A stretch of 64,000 bases of DNA from Cryobacterium psychrophilum (GTDB lineage: Bacteria > Actinomycetota > Actinomycetes > Actinomycetales > Microbacteriaceae), in the NCBI RefSeq assembly GCF_004365915.1, contig NZ_SODI01000001.1, positions 930,001 through 994,000 of the forward strand, given 5' to 3'. Below, piece by piece: positions 8,826-17,985 of the stretch. The notes under the pieces were generated by a model. That model searched no databases. It was not told the DNA's origin and worked only from the letters and a program-made list of their open reading frames with translations. Positions within the stretch are counted from its first letter, which is position 1, and each line of letters begins with the position of its first letter. Both the position numbers and the translations under genes were made by a program.

Positions 8826-9608
8826 CTACGCGGCGACGAGCTCGCGAACGGGGAGGGCAGCGACGATGTTGCTGCGGAGCGCCGCGAGTAGACGCGGCAA
8901 CTGATCGGCCGGAGCATCGGGCGCCTCGGGGTGCCACTGCACGCCGGTGATCGGTGCCGCCCGGTGTTCGAGCGCCTCAACGAGTCCGTCGGGGGCGACG
9001 GCGGCGGGCACGAGCCCCACGCCGAGCACGCCGACGCTCTGGTGGTGCGCGCTCTGCACCAGAATTTCGGTGTTGCCGAGCCCGCGGGCGAGGCCGCTCT
9101 CCGCCGTGAGCGTCACGCCGTGGGTTGAGAGGATCTCGTCGATCGGCGCGTTCGCGTTCTTGTGAATGCCGTCTTCGATGTGCTGCACGAGGCTGCCACC
9201 GAGGGCCACGTTGATGATCTGCAACCCCCGGCAGATGCCGAGCAGCGGAGTATTGTCGGCGAGCGCCCGCTGAACGAGGGCGATCTGGCCCTCGTCGGCC
9301 GCCGCGTAGTGCGCGGTCTCGCCCTCGTAGCCAGCCAGCGCACCATAGAAGCTCGGGGTGATGTCCTCACCGCCGACAATCACGATTGCGTCGGCGTCGC
9401 GGGTCGCGCGGAGCAGGTCGGCGGGTGTGGTGTCCGCCGCCGCGATGCGTGTGACCTGCCACCCGCCGGAGATGCCATCCTGAACGACACGCCCGTTGAG
9501 CACCTGCACCTTGGCGTGGTACTCGGGGCGATCTGGACGGTTCCCGGTAACCTCAATAACGAAAAGCCGCGGTGCGGGGAACATCTGTGTCGTGAGCTGT
9601 TCAGTCAT
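8826..9608 (-). CDS. Class I glutamine amidotransferase-like hydrolase (peptidase C26, PuuD-like)
   Basis: 260 residues from the ATG at 9608. An upstream extension to 9836 is low-complexity Arg/Pro sequence and is rejected. The nucleophile elbow LLGICRGLQ places the catalytic Cys at 126, and the His-Glu pair appears in VQWHPE near residue 225. This is the arrangement of gamma-glutamyl-gamma-aminobutyrate hydrolase and related C26 enzymes, which hydrolyse gamma-glutamyl amides such as those made in putrescine breakdown. No other puu gene is nearby, so the substrate remains open. Confidence 0.85.
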   Translation of the reverse strand: MTEQLTTQMFPAPRLFVIEVTGNRPDRPEYHAKVQVLNGRVVQDGISGGWQVTRIAAADTTPADLLRATRDADAIVIVGGEDITPSFYGALAGYEGETAHYAAADEGQIALVQRALADNTPLLGICRGLQIINVALGGSLVQHIEDGIHKNANAPIDEILSTHGVTLTAESGLARGLGNTEILVQSAHHQSVGVLGVGLVPAAVAPDGLVEALEHRAAPITGVQWHPEAPDAPADQLPRLLAALRSNIVAALPVRELVAA

Positions 9609-9839
9609 GGTCGCCTCCGCATCCGGTTGGGGTTCGTGTGATCTCTCCATTGTGCGTGCGGGCCCCCGCCGCCGCGAGCGACCTCGTAACACAGTGCAAC
9701 GTGGCGAGCTGCGCGGCGCCGGCCGATGCGGTACCTGTTCAGATCGGCTTCCTAGACTGGTTCGCACGCGAGTCGTATGCTCTGCACGACGGATGCTTGT
9801 CACGCCCGACCTCCACAACGCTTTCGAAAGGACCACAAC

Positions 9840-10571
9840 GTGGTGAAACAGTCCATCTTTGGCCGTATTTCTCAGCTGGCCAAGGCCAACATCAATTCCC
9901 TGCTGGACTCGGCCGAGGACCCCAAACTCATGCTTGACCAGATGGTGCGGGACTTCACGAGCAGCATCGCGGATGCCGAGAGCGCCATCGCCGAGACGAT
10001 CGGCAACCTACGGCTGTTGGAAGACGACTACCGCGAAGACGTGGAGACCGCCGGCGAGTGGGGCAACAAGGCCCTCGCCGCGAGCCGCAAGGCCGACCAG
10101 CTGCGCACGGCCGGGGACCCCGTCGGTGGCGACAAGTTCGATAACCTCGCCAAGGTGGCCCTCGGCCGCCAGCTCTCCTCCGAAAAGGAGGCCAAGCAGG
10201 CCGAACCGCAGATCGAGGCGCAGACGGCCGTCGTCGAGCAGCTCAAGAGCGGCCTGAACGCCATGAAGGAGAAGCTGAAGCAGCTCGCGTCCAAACGCGA
10301 TGAGCTCGTGGCCCGGTCGAAGACCGCCGCGGCGCAGAAGCAGGTCATGGACGCGGTGAAGAGCATCGACCTGCTCGACCCCACGAGCGAGGTCAGCCGG
10401 TTCGAAGACAAGATCCGTCGCGAGGAGGCCCGCGTGCGTGGGGCGAGCGAGCTGGCCGCATCAAGTCTCGATGCCCAGTTCGAAAGCCTGGAAGACCTCG
10501 GCGAGCTCTCCGAAGTGGATGCCCGCCTGGCCGCGCTGAAGGCCGGAACCATTACCGCCATCACGAACTGA
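9840..10571 (+). CDS. pspA: PspA/IM30 family protein
   Basis: About 243 residues starting at one of two adjacent GTG codons (9840 or 9843) after GAAAGGA. An ATG-like start at 9777 would add 21 residues unlike the family. The N-terminus SIFGRISQLAKANINSLLDS is the amphipathic membrane-binding helix of PspA. The rest is long coiled coil (EKEAKQAEPQIEAQ, KSGLNAMKEKLKQLASKRDE). PspA proteins form ESCRT-III-like rods or rings that guard membrane integrity under envelope stress. No pspB/C or clgR-like partner lies next to it. Confidence 0.9.
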   Translation: MVKQSIFGRISQLAKANINSLLDSAEDPKLMLDQMVRDFTSSIADAESAIAETIGNLRLLEDDYREDVETAGEWGNKALAASRKADQLRTAGDPVGGDKFDNLAKVALGRQLSSEKEAKQAEPQIEAQTAVVEQLKSGLNAMKEKLKQLASKRDELVARSKTAAAQKQVMDAVKSIDLLDPTSEVSRFEDKIRREEARVRGASELAASSLDAQFESLEDLGELSEVDARLAALKAGTITAITN

Positions 10572-10608
10572 CCCGGTGACCCGGCCCGAATCATGATTTG
10601 ATTCCACC

Positions 10609-11256
10609 ATGACAACTCTGGGATTCATCGGTGCCGGGCAGCTGGGGAAACAGCTGGCTCGCCTTGCCCTCTTCAACGGGTACAAGGTCGTCGTGAGCAA
10701 CACAGGCGGTCCGGAGGGCCTCGCCGATCTGGTCGCCGAACTCGGCTCAAACGCGCGGGTCGCCACACCGAGCGAGGCAGCCGCGGCCGGAGACATTGTG
10801 GTCGTGTCGATTCCGCTGAGTGGCCTCGCGTCGCTCCCTGTCGAGGTGTTGGCCGGGAAGATCGTGATCGACACCAACGACTACGACCCGGAGCGGGACG
10901 GACACATTGAAGCCCTCGACACGGAGACCACCACGGTCTCCGAATTACTGCAATCCCGCCTGTCCGAGTCGCGCGTGGTGAAGGCCTTCAACCACGTGCC
11001 GGCGGGTGAGCTCACCACGGCCGGTCGGCCGGCCGGGTCGCCGGAACGCAAGGCGCTCATTGTTGCCGGGCACGACCCCGCATCTCGCGAGGTCGTCGCG
11101 TCCCTCATCGATGTCTTCGGCTTCGACAGCATTGACATCGGACCGCTCGAAGAGGGCTGGCGGATCCAGCGGGACACTCCGGGCCACGGTGCCGCGATGG
11201 ACCTCTTCGATCTGCGGAACGCGCTCGCCACGGCCATTCGCTACCGCGATATGTAG
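10609..11256 (+). CDS. NAD(P)-binding F420-reductase-like protein
   Basis: 215 residues with an N-terminal dinucleotide-binding loop, TLGFIGAGQLGKQLARLAL, and a second strand VVVSNTGGPE. VIDTNDYDPERDG and VVKAFNHVPAGEL follow. This resembles the NADPH:F420 oxidoreductase (Fno) and NADP-reductase-like family (COG2085), where the asparagine after VKAF contacts the cofactor. Many actinobacterial members do not have a proven role. It is flanked by pspA and the arginase-like gene, with gaps of 37 and 68 bases, so it may have its own promoter. Confidence 0.75.
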   Translation: MTTLGFIGAGQLGKQLARLALFNGYKVVVSNTGGPEGLADLVAELGSNARVATPSEAAAAGDIVVVSIPLSGLASLPVEVLAGKIVIDTNDYDPERDGHIEALDTETTTVSELLQSRLSESRVVKAFNHVPAGELTTAGRPAGSPERKALIVAGHDPASREVVASLIDVFGFDSIDIGPLEEGWRIQRDTPGHGAAMDLFDLRNALATAIRYRDM

Positions 11257-11324
11257 TCACACCGGGGACCGCGTCGGTGGCCTCCGTCGTTTCGCGAGGG
11301 ATGCCCTTGGGGCCATACTGAGGT

Positions 11325-12158
11325 ATGGCTCCCACTTTCGTTGTAGTTCCACAATGGCAGGGTTCGGTTTCCCCTCGCGCGATGCGACTCGTCGACGGGG
11401 CCGCGGCAATTCAAGGCGATCTGCCCGCCTCTGCCACACGTGAGGTCGACGTTCCCGTCGAGGCCGGTGACGCCCAGGACACCGGTATCCGCCGTTTCTC
11501 GTCGCTGCAGATCGTGCGCGAACGCCAAGGCACCGTGCTGCGCGCCGTGATGGATTGGGCGCTCACCATCGGTGGCGACTGCGGGGTGTCGCTCGCCTCG
11601 GTCGAACACGCGAGCCGTGAGCATCCGGGGGACGTTGCCCTCGTGTGGTTTGGCGCGCACCCGGAGCTGCACACCCCCGAAACGTCCCCGTCCGGCGGAT
11701 TCTGCGGCATGGTGTTGCGGGCAATCGCTGGAGAGGGCCACCCGGGCGTCGCCCTCGACGAATCGACCCGCATTCCCTTCGACCGGATCGTGCTTGTGGG
11801 AGCGCGCGATGTCGACGCCGCTGAGGCCGAACTCATCGCCGAACGACACATCACGACCGTGGACGTGGAACAGCTCGGAACCGCCGAGGCCCTCCTCGCA
11901 GCGATTCACGCCACCGGCGCGAACTCGGTCTACGTGCACGTCGGCCTCGACGTTCTCGACCCCTCCGCACTTCACGGACTGGCCGATCTGGTTCCCTTCG
12001 GACTCACTGTCCCGGCGCTCACGAGCACCATCACCGCGGTTCGCGTCGCGTTCCCGGTTGTCGGTGCGAGCATCATCGGGTTTTCTCCGGCCTCGCCCAC
12101 CGCCGCCGGCGACGACCTACCGAGCATCCTGCGCATGATCAGCGCCCTGACCCGCTAG
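11325..12158 (+). CDS. Arginase/agmatinase-fold protein with altered metal site
   Basis: 277 residues with the ureohydrolase landmarks in order: IGGDCGVSLA (C86 at the usual His position), WFGAHPELHTPETSPSGGF (G110, H112, E114), and VYVHVGLDVLDPS (G207, D209). In active arginases these motifs supply six Mn2+ ligands: His, Asp-x-His-x-Asp and Asp-x-Asp. Here the first Asp of the second motif and the first Asp of the third are Gly, and another Asp is Glu. GGDC may be normal for an actinobacterial subgroup, but the Gly changes are not expected in a working enzyme. It could be a pseudoenzyme or a decaying gene. The frame is intact. Confidence 0.75.
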   Translation: MAPTFVVVPQWQGSVSPRAMRLVDGAAAIQGDLPASATREVDVPVEAGDAQDTGIRRFSSLQIVRERQGTVLRAVMDWALTIGGDCGVSLASVEHASREHPGDVALVWFGAHPELHTPETSPSGGFCGMVLRAIAGEGHPGVALDESTRIPFDRIVLVGARDVDAAEAELIAERHITTVDVEQLGTAEALLAAIHATGANSVYVHVGLDVLDPSALHGLADLVPFGLTVPALTSTITAVRVAFPVVGASIIGFSPASPTAAGDDLPSILRMISALTR

Positions 12159-12244
12159 CGGATGCCGCGCGCGGTGTACCAGGGCGAGCGCCCTTGTCTG
12201 GCGCCCCACCAATCTCCCCTTCCCACACCGCCAATGGAGGCTTC

Positions 12245-13060
12245 GTGACCGAGACAACCCCGCCCACCACGTCCGTTCAGCCAAATCGCGTTGTGATCGA
12301 ACGCCTCGGCCACGTGCTGCTGATCGGGTTCAATCGCCCCGAGAAACGCAACGCCGCGGATCTCGCTCTGTTGGAGCAGTTGTCTCTCGCCTATGGGGAG
12401 CTTGATCGTGACCCTGACCTTCGCGTGGGCCTCGTACACGCCATCGGCGATCATTTCACCGCCGGGCTCGACCTCGCCGATGTGGGCCCGCGCCTCGGTG
12501 CAACCGGGCTCGACATGGTGCCGGAGGGCGGCGTCAATCCGTGGCAGGTCGACGGACACTCCGTCAGCAAGCCCGTGGTCATGGCCGTTCAGGGCACCTG
12601 CCTGACCCTCGGCATTGAACTCATCCTCGCGAGCGATGTGGCGGTGGCCGCGGAGTCGACCGTCTTCGGCCAGATTGAGGTGTCCAGGGGCATCCTACCG
12701 TTCGGCGGCGCCACCATACGGCTGCCGCGCGCAATCGGCTGGGGAAACGCCATGCGCTGGCTGCTCACCGGCGACATGTTTGACGCCCGGGAGGCCCTGC
12801 GGATCGGGCTGGTGCAGGAGATCGTTCCGGACGGCACGCAGTTCGAACGGGCCCTTGCCCTCGCCGAACGCATCGCGGCGCAGGCCCCCCTCGCCGTGCA
12901 GGCCACCCTCGCGAACGCGCGCGTCGCGGTGCGCGCGGGCGACGCCGCCGCCGAGGCGCAGCTTCAGCCGGAGCTGGCTCGCCTGGCGGTCACGAAGGAT
13001 GCGCGGATCGGCATGGAGTCGTTCCTGACCCGCGTGCCGGCGGTCTTCGAGGGCCGGTAG
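12245..13060 (+). CDS. Enoyl-CoA hydratase/isomerase (crotonase) family protein
   Basis: 271 residues from the GTG at 12245, preceded by TGGAGG. A TTG at 12194 is possible but has no binding site. The crotonase core is visible: FNRPEKRNAADLALLEQL, then the first oxyanion-hole segment GDHFTAGLDLADV, then the second (VQGTCLTLGIELILASDVAV), and GNAMRWLLTGDMFDAREAL. Catalytic Glu positions of true hydratases are not obvious: residues after the oxyanion loop read FGQIEVSRGILPFGG. That pattern occurs in crotonases of unknown substrate. Confidence 0.85.
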   Translation: MTETTPPTTSVQPNRVVIERLGHVLLIGFNRPEKRNAADLALLEQLSLAYGELDRDPDLRVGLVHAIGDHFTAGLDLADVGPRLGATGLDMVPEGGVNPWQVDGHSVSKPVVMAVQGTCLTLGIELILASDVAVAAESTVFGQIEVSRGILPFGGATIRLPRAIGWGNAMRWLLTGDMFDAREALRIGLVQEIVPDGTQFERALALAERIAAQAPLAVQATLANARVAVRAGDAAAEAQLQPELARLAVTKDARIGMESFLTRVPAVFEGR

Positions 13061-13084
13061 CGACCTCGGCAACCCGTCGATTGG

Positions 13085-13105
13085 CGGGTAGGCTTCACCT
13101 ACCCG
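13085..13105 (+). terminator. Short stem-loop between crotonase and oxidoreductase genes
   Basis: CGGGTAGG (13085-13092) and CCTACCCG (13098-13105) form a perfect 8-bp stem with loop CTTCA. It lies 24 bases after one stop and 36 bases before the next ATG. It could terminate the crotonase transcript or act in the leader of the next gene. Confidence 0.4.
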
Positions 13106-13141
13106 GAAGGTGTTCCCGGGTCCCCCTGATTTTGGAGACAC

Positions 13142-14629
13142 ATGGTGCCCTCAACCACCCACGCCACCTACGACGTCATCGTGATCGGGGGCGGGGCGGT
13201 CGGCGAGAACGTGGCCGACCGCACCGCCCAGGGCGGCCTTCTTACCGTGATCGTGGAGGGCGCACTCGTCGGCGGCGAGTGCTCCTACTGGGCCTGCATG
13301 CCCTCCAAATCCCTGCTGCGAAGCGCGGCCGCCGTGGCCGCCGCGCGCCGCGTCTCCGGCGCTGCGCAGCGAGTCACCGAGCCCGCCGACGGATCCCGCG
13401 CGACGGTCGATGTCGCCGCCACCCTGAAGCGGCGTGACGGGATGGCCGGCAACTGGTCGGATGCGGGCCAGGTGCAGTGGCTCGAGTCCGCCGGCATCGC
13501 CCTCGTGCGCGGCCACGGCCGACTGACCGCCGTGCGAGAGGTCACCGTGACCGCCGCCGACGGTTCGCAGACGGTGCTCACGGCCACGCACGCGGTGGTA
13601 CTGAGCACGGGATCCGCCGCGCTGCTTCCCGACGTTCCGGGCCTGGCCGGTGTCACACCGTGGACCAGCCGTGAGGCGACATCCGTTCAGAACGTGCCGG
13701 AGAGCATCGCCATCATCGGGGGCGGCACCGTGGGCACCGAAATGGCGACGGCGTTTGTCGCGCTCGGTTCACGCGTGACGCTCATCGCCCGCAGCGGCCT
13801 GCTCGGCGGGCAGGAACCCTTCGCGGGCACCCTCGTGACCACGGCGCTGGAGCAGGGCGGTGCCACCGTGCTGGTCGGCGTCACGACCTCCGCCGCGCGG
13901 CGCACCGACACGGGCGACGTGGAACTCACCCTGGACAACGGTGAAACGGTGACGGCGGCGGAGGTGCTCGTCGCCACCGGCCGAACGCCGATCACCGGTG
14001 ACCTCGGTCTCACCCTCGTGGGGCTGGAGCCGGGAGACTGGTTGCGGGTCGACGACACGATGCTCGTGCAAGGCGAGTCGTCGTCGCTTGCCGGTGACTG
14101 GCTCTACGCCACGGGAGATGTGAACCGCCGCGCGCTGCTCACCCATCAGGGCAAGTACCAGGCGCGCGCCGCCGGAGATGTGATCGTGGCCAGGGCGGCC
14201 GGAACCGCCGTCGATGACGCCCCGTGGGGCGCACACGTGGCCACCGCCGACCACGCGACCGTGCCCCAGGTGACGTTCACCGACCCCGAGGTTGCGTCCG
14301 TCGGACTCACCGCGGCCGGCGCGGTCAAGGCCGGCTACCGGGTGCGCATCCTCGACCACAACCTCGCCGCGCTCGGCGGAGCCAGCACCCTCTCCGACAG
14401 CTACGTGGGAAAGGCCCGCATGATTGTGGACCTCGACCGCGAGGTGATCATCGGCGCCACGTTCGTGGGTCAGGATGTGACCGAGCTGCTGCAGTCGGCC
14501 ACGATCGCCATCGTCGGCGAAGTACCGATCAGTCGGCTCTGGCATGCGGTGCCAAGCTACCCCACGCTGAGCGAGGTGTGGTTGAGACTGCTCGAGGCGT
14601 ACGGCCGCCCCGGATACGAATCCCACTAG
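13142..14629 (+). CDS. Class I pyridine nucleotide-disulfide oxidoreductase (mercuric reductase/Lpd-like)
   Basis: 495 residues. The FAD-binding start YDVIVIGGGAVGENVADRTA is followed by the redox disulfide GGECSYWACMPSKSL (C47 and C52, four residues between). Next comes an NAD(P) loop, IAIIGGGTVGTEMATAFVAL. The second FAD motif reads YATGDVNRRALLTHQGKYQA, and the dimer domain ends with the active-site pair in HAVPSYPTLSEVW. The disulfide spacing fits dihydrolipoamide dehydrogenase, mycothione reductase and MerA-like proteins. No mer genes or 2-oxoacid dehydrogenase subunits are nearby. Since mycothiol genes occur at 5-6.7 kb, a role in thiol redox balance is possible but unproven. Confidence 0.85.
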   Translation: MVPSTTHATYDVIVIGGGAVGENVADRTAQGGLLTVIVEGALVGGECSYWACMPSKSLLRSAAAVAAARRVSGAAQRVTEPADGSRATVDVAATLKRRDGMAGNWSDAGQVQWLESAGIALVRGHGRLTAVREVTVTAADGSQTVLTATHAVVLSTGSAALLPDVPGLAGVTPWTSREATSVQNVPESIAIIGGGTVGTEMATAFVALGSRVTLIARSGLLGGQEPFAGTLVTTALEQGGATVLVGVTTSAARRTDTGDVELTLDNGETVTAAEVLVATGRTPITGDLGLTLVGLEPGDWLRVDDTMLVQGESSSLAGDWLYATGDVNRRALLTHQGKYQARAAGDVIVARAAGTAVDDAPWGAHVATADHATVPQVTFTDPEVASVGLTAAGAVKAGYRVRILDHNLAALGGASTLSDSYVGKARMIVDLDREVIIGATFVGQDVTELLQSATIAIVGEVPISRLWHAVPSYPTLSEVWLRLLEAYGRPGYESH

Positions 14630-14648
14630 GACCAACTACTTTAGAGGC

Positions 14649-15008
14649 ATGCGCTGCTTACTCTTCGACTCCCCCGTCAGCCGAGCCGGTTACCTCTACG
14701 CCACCCTCGTGGGCACGGTGTGGGGTTCGCTGTGGAGCACCGGAAAGGTGGAGCGCCGCGGCGGGCTGCTTGTGTTTCGCGGCATGCCGGCGTGGACGTT
14801 TGGGCGTGGTGGCTCGTGCGTGGGCGGCTGTTACCTCACGAACCAGAACGTGTCAGCGGATGTACTCGAGCACGAGGCCGTGCACAAGCGCCAGTGGCGG
14901 CGCTACGGACTGGTCTTTCCCCTGTTGTACGCCATCGCGGGGCGCAACCCGCTCAAAAACCGCTTCGAGATTGAAGCTGGCCTGAAAAAGGGTGGCTACC
15001 TGCGCTGA
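14649..15008 (+). CDS. Small conserved protein with HEAVH motif
   Basis: 119 residues, not assigned to a characterised family. A hydrophobic stretch near the N-terminus (AGYLYATLVGTVWGSLW) is followed by Cys-rich GGSCVGGCYLTNQN. Then comes LEHEAVHKRQWRRYG, which has the HExxH zinc-peptidase-like signature in a helix, and a conserved-looking end NRFEIEAGLKKGGY. The Glu in the last segment could serve as a third metal ligand. Homologues in related genomes are, as I recall, sometimes labelled Fe-S oxidoreductase without good reason. It follows the flavin oxidoreductase gene by 19 bases, probably as an operon. Confidence 0.65.
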   Translation: MRCLLFDSPVSRAGYLYATLVGTVWGSLWSTGKVERRGGLLVFRGMPAWTFGRGGSCVGGCYLTNQNVSADVLEHEAVHKRQWRRYGLVFPLLYAIAGRNPLKNRFEIEAGLKKGGYLR

Positions 15009-15028
15009 ACCCCTGGCGTGGAGACAGA

Positions 15029-15063
15029 GAAAACGCCCGGCCTCGTCGAGGCCGGGCGTTTTC
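15029..15063. terminator. Strong bidirectional terminator
   Basis: A perfect 16-bp stem, 15029-15044 with 15048-15063, encloses a 3-base loop (GTC). Each side ends in an A4/T4 run (AAAACGCCCGGCCTC and its complement), so it has a U-tract in both directions. It serves the HEAVH gene (+) and catalase (-). Confidence 0.9.
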
Positions 15064-15073
15064 TGCGCACATA

Positions 15074-16549
15074 TTACCTGGCGGCGGCGAGCTCGGTGGC
15101 GGCCAGCGCCTCGAGGTTCTGACGCAGACTTGCACCCAGGTCGGCGTCCACGCTCGTCCAGTACCAGATGGCGCGCTCGGTGACCTCGGGACGCGTCACT
15201 CCGCTGATGGCACCGGTGATGGTCGCGAGGAAGCGAGCCTTCGCCGCGTCGTCGTAGACCTCACGGTAGAGCGCTCCGGCCTGGCCGAAGTCGCTGTCCT
15301 CGCTGCGCAGGGTTGCGGCAGCCTGGAGCAGTTCTCCGTCGTTCTCCCACGAGCCCTCGCCCGCTGCTGCGGGATCGGCCACGGGGCCATCGAGGGAGTT
15401 CGGTGCGTAGTTCGGCGCGCTCGGGGCGTTGAAGCCGTGACGGGCTGCGCCGTCCTGCGAATAGTTGTTGACCGGCGCCTTCGGGGCGTTGATCGGAATC
15501 TGATTGAAGTTCGTTCCAACGCGGTAGCGCTGGGCATCAGGGTACGAGAAGATGCGGGCCATGAGCATCTTGTCGGGGCTTGCTGCGATGCCGGGAACCA
15601 TGTTCGCGGGCGAGAACACGGCCTGCTCGATCTCCGCGAAGAAGTTCTCCGGATTGCGGTTGAGGGTGTGCGTGCCCACCGGGATCAGCGGGAAGTCCGA
15701 GTGCGGCCAGACCTTGGTCACGTCGAAGGGGTTGAAACGGTAGGTCTTGCCCTCCTCGTAGGGCATGACCTGCACGGAGACATTCCACGACGGGAAGTTG
15801 CCCTCGTCGATGGCCGTGTGGAGGTCCCGACGGTAGTGGTCCGCGTCGGCGCCTGCGAGGAGCTCGGCCTCGGCATTGTCCATCTGGACGTTGCCCTGGT
15901 TGGACTCGAAGTGGTACTTCACCCAGAAGCGCTCGCCCTCGGCGTTGATCCACTGGTAGGTGTGCGAGCCGTAGCCAGGCATCTCGCGCCACGAGCGCGG
16001 CAGACCGCGGTCGCCCATCAGGTAGGTCACCTGGTGAGCGGACTCCGGAGAGAGGGTCCAGAAGTCCCACTGCATGGTGTCGTCACGCAGGCCGGAACCC
16101 GGGAGGCGCTTCTGCGAGTGAATGAAGTCGGGGAACTTGATTCCGTCACGAATGAAGAAGACGGGCGTGTTGTTTCCAACGATGTCGTAGTTGCCCTCGG
16201 TGGTGTAGAACTTCACCGAGAAGCCGCGAACGTCGCGCCAGGTGTCAGGGCTGCCCTGTTCGCCGGCCACGCTCGAGAAGCGCTGGAGGGTCTCGGTCGT
16301 CGTGCCCGGCTGGAACACGGCGGCACGCGTGTACTTCGAAACATCACCGGTGACGACAAACTGACCGTGCGCTCCGCCGCCCTTGGCGTGAACGATACGC
16401 TCCGGAATACGCTCGCGGTTGAACTGGGCGAGCTTCTCGACCAGGTAACGATCGTGCAGGGCCGTGACGCCGGTCGCGCCGACAGCGAGCGAATGCTCAT
16501 CGCTCGCGACGGGGGTGCCCGACTGGGTGGTGGTGTTCTCGGTGGTCAT
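15074..16549 (-). CDS. katA: Monofunctional heme catalase
   Basis: 491 residues from ATG 16549, preceded by AAGGAG. The ORF upstream of that is Arg-rich and overlaps the fur gene. It is a small-subunit, clade-3 type catalase that breaks down H2O2. The catalytic His is in [12 protein letters not shown] (H54), the distal Asn in [12 protein letters not shown], and the proximal heme Tyr in [17 protein letters not shown]. The start overlaps the stop of the Fur-family gene by ATGA, so the regulator and catalase are translated together. A bidirectional terminator lies 11 bases after the stop. Confidence 0.95.
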   Translation of the reverse strand: MTTENTTTQSGTPVASDEHSLAVGATGVTALHDRYLVEKLAQFNRERIPERIVHAKGGGAHGQFVVTGDVSKYTRAAVFQPGTTTETLQRFSSVAGEQGSPDTWRDVRGFSVKFYTTEGNYDIVGNNTPVFFIRDGIKFPDFIHSQKRLPGSGLRDDTMQWDFWTLSPESAHQVTYLMGDRGLPRSWREMPGYGSHTYQWINAEGERFWVKYHFESNQGNVQMDNAEAELLAGADADHYRRDLHTAIDEGNFPSWNVSVQVMPYEEGKTYRFNPFDVTKVWPHSDFPLIPVGTHTLNRNPENFFAEIEQAVFSPANMVPGIAASPDKMLMARIFSYPDAQRYRVGTNFNQIPINAPKAPVNNYSQDGAARHGFNAPSAPNYAPNSLDGPVADPAAAGEGSWENDGELLQAAATLRSEDSDFGQAGALYREVYDDAAKARFLATITGAISGVTRPEVTERAIWYWTSVDADLGASLRQNLEALAATELAAAR

Positions 16550-17037
16550 GAGACTCCTTGCGTGGGGTTGTCGAGTGAAGGAAAAGTAGCGAGCTCGGTC
16601 TGGCACGCGGGACACAGGCCCCAATACGTGACCTCGGCGGCGTGAACCGCGAAACCCGAGGTGTTCTCCGGAACGAGGCAGGGGGCCGAACCGACGGCGC
16701 AATCCACGTCGTGCACGGCGCTGCACCGGGTGCAGACGAGATGGTGGTGGTTGTCGCCGACCCGACGCTCGAACAGCGCGGCCGAACCGGCCGGCTCGAT
16801 CTTGCGCACGAGCCCGCCCTCGGTGAAGGCGTACAGCACCCCATAGACGGCCTGCCGGCTCGTGTTCGGCAGCTCCACACTGATGGAGGCGAACAGGCGG
16901 TCGGCGCTCGAATGCGGCGCCACCGTCAACGCGCGCAGCACGGCCAGGCGAGGTTCCGTGACTTTGAGACCCACGGCACGGATGTCGGCGGCCAGCGATT
17001 CTGTCGCCCCGGCTTCTTTCAATCCTGTGTGTGTCAT
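16546..17037 (-). CDS. furA: Fur-family transcriptional regulator of catalase
   Basis: 163 residues. The winged helix ([36 protein letters not shown]) precedes the metal-sensing motif [17 protein letters not shown] and the structural Cys pair CPAC near residue 147. Linkage to catalase fits a FurA/PerR-like peroxide or metal sensor. The ATG is directly preceded by CGGGGG with no proper spacing for a ribosome binding site. A good promoter places the first transcript base at this ATG, so the mRNA is probably leaderless. Confidence 0.9.
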   Translation of the reverse strand: MTHTGLKEAGATESLAADIRAVGLKVTEPRLAVLRALTVAPHSSADRLFASISVELPNTSRQAVYGVLYAFTEGGLVRKIEPAGSAALFERRVGDNHHHLVCTRCSAVHDVDCAVGSAPCLVPENTSGFAVHAAEVTYWGLCPACQTELATFPSLDNPTQGVS

Positions 17038-17043
17038 CCCCCG

Positions 17044-17071
17044 ACGGTAACAGTTGTTTTTACTAGATCAA
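17044..17071 (-). promoter_or_regulatory. Candidate promoter of furA-katA giving a leaderless mRNA
   Basis: Read on the minus strand: TTGATC (17071-17066), a 16-base spacer, then TACCGT (17049-17044), then six bases before the A of the furA ATG. That is the usual -10 to start-site distance, so transcription would begin at the start codon. The spacer and flanks (about 17053-17085) are an AT-rich island in GC-rich DNA, a fitting place for Fur autoregulation. No exact Fur box can be claimed. Confidence 0.5.
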
Positions 17072-17121
17072 AATAAGTTTACGTGGTGTTCAGCACAAGC
17101 GCCCTCGGGTTGCCCGTCGAG

Positions 17122-17985
17122 TTAGCTGCCTGCGCTCTGGTCCATTCCCATGCGGCGCAGCACCAGATTCTCGGCGAACTGCGCCACACCGTACAGAACC
17201 ATGGAGACGATGGTGATGACAACCACCGATGACCACACCTCGAAGTTCTTCACCTGCGAGACCGCAACCACAATCCCGTAGCCGAGGCCCTGGCCGGTAG
17301 CAAGCCATTCGGCGAGGAGGGCACCGGTGATCGCGCCGGGAATGGAGATCTTAATGGCCGCAAAGAACGACGGTAGTGAACTCGGCAGGGCCACCTTTCG
17401 CAGGGCCGTGAACGGCGTCCCGCCATAGACCGCAATAACGTCGCTCACCTGCGGTGAGGCCGACCGCAACCCGAACGCTATATTCACCAGCGCGGGGAAC
17501 AAGACCACGATGGCGCCGGTGACCACGGCAATGCTCGGGCCGCGGCCGGTGATGAGGATCAGCACCGGAACGAAGGCGACCAGCGGCACGCTGCGCAACA
17601 GGAGCGCAATGGGCATGAGGGCATGCTCGATACCGCGCGAGAGCGTAAAGAGGGTAGCCAGAACCAGGGCGAGCAGCATGCCGGCGACAAAACCGAGGAA
17701 GGCGTCGGTCAGAGTGATACCCAGATTGGTCAGGATCAGAGCCCGGTTCTCGGCTGCCGCCGGAACCGTGAACAACCAGTTCACGACGTCGAGGGGGCCC
17801 TTAGCAATGAACGGAGAGACGCCCAGCACCAGGATCAGCCCCTGCCAGGCAGCGAGCACGATCACGAGGGTCAGGGTGCCGGTGCCGAGGGCACGGGCGA
17901 TGTACGCACTGACCCCCCGGGCCGTGGTCCCGGCGTTCGACGTCACCGCGGTAGGCCGGTTGCCCGAGAGGGTTGGTGTGCTCAT
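17122..17985 (-). CDS. ABC transporter permease, NitT/TauT type
   Basis: 287 residues from ATG 17985, which overlaps the stop of the preceding permease by ATGA. About six membrane segments and the BPD_transp_1 cytoplasmic loop (EAA-like) DVIAVYGGTPFTALRKVALP, which contacts the ATPase. It is the last gene of the importer operon and pairs with the second permease, probably as a heterodimer. Confidence 0.85.
   Translation of the reverse strand: MSTPTLSGNRPTAVTSNAGTTARGVSAYIARALGTGTLTLVIVLAAWQGLILVLGVSPFIAKGPLDVVNWLFTVPAAAENRALILTNLGITLTDAFLGFVAGMLLALVLATLFTLSRGIEHALMPIALLLRSVPLVAFVPVLILITGRGPSIAVVTGAIVVLFPALVNIAFGLRSASPQVSDVIAVYGGTPFTALRKVALPSSLPSFFAAIKISIPGAITGALLAEWLATGQGLGYGIVVAVSQVKNFEVWSSVVVITIVSMVLYGVAQFAENLVLRRMGMDQSAGS

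Noticed and set aside
15437..16645. 402-codon open frame on the plus strand over catalase
   Set aside because: Antisense shadow of katA; no domain, no ribosome binding site.
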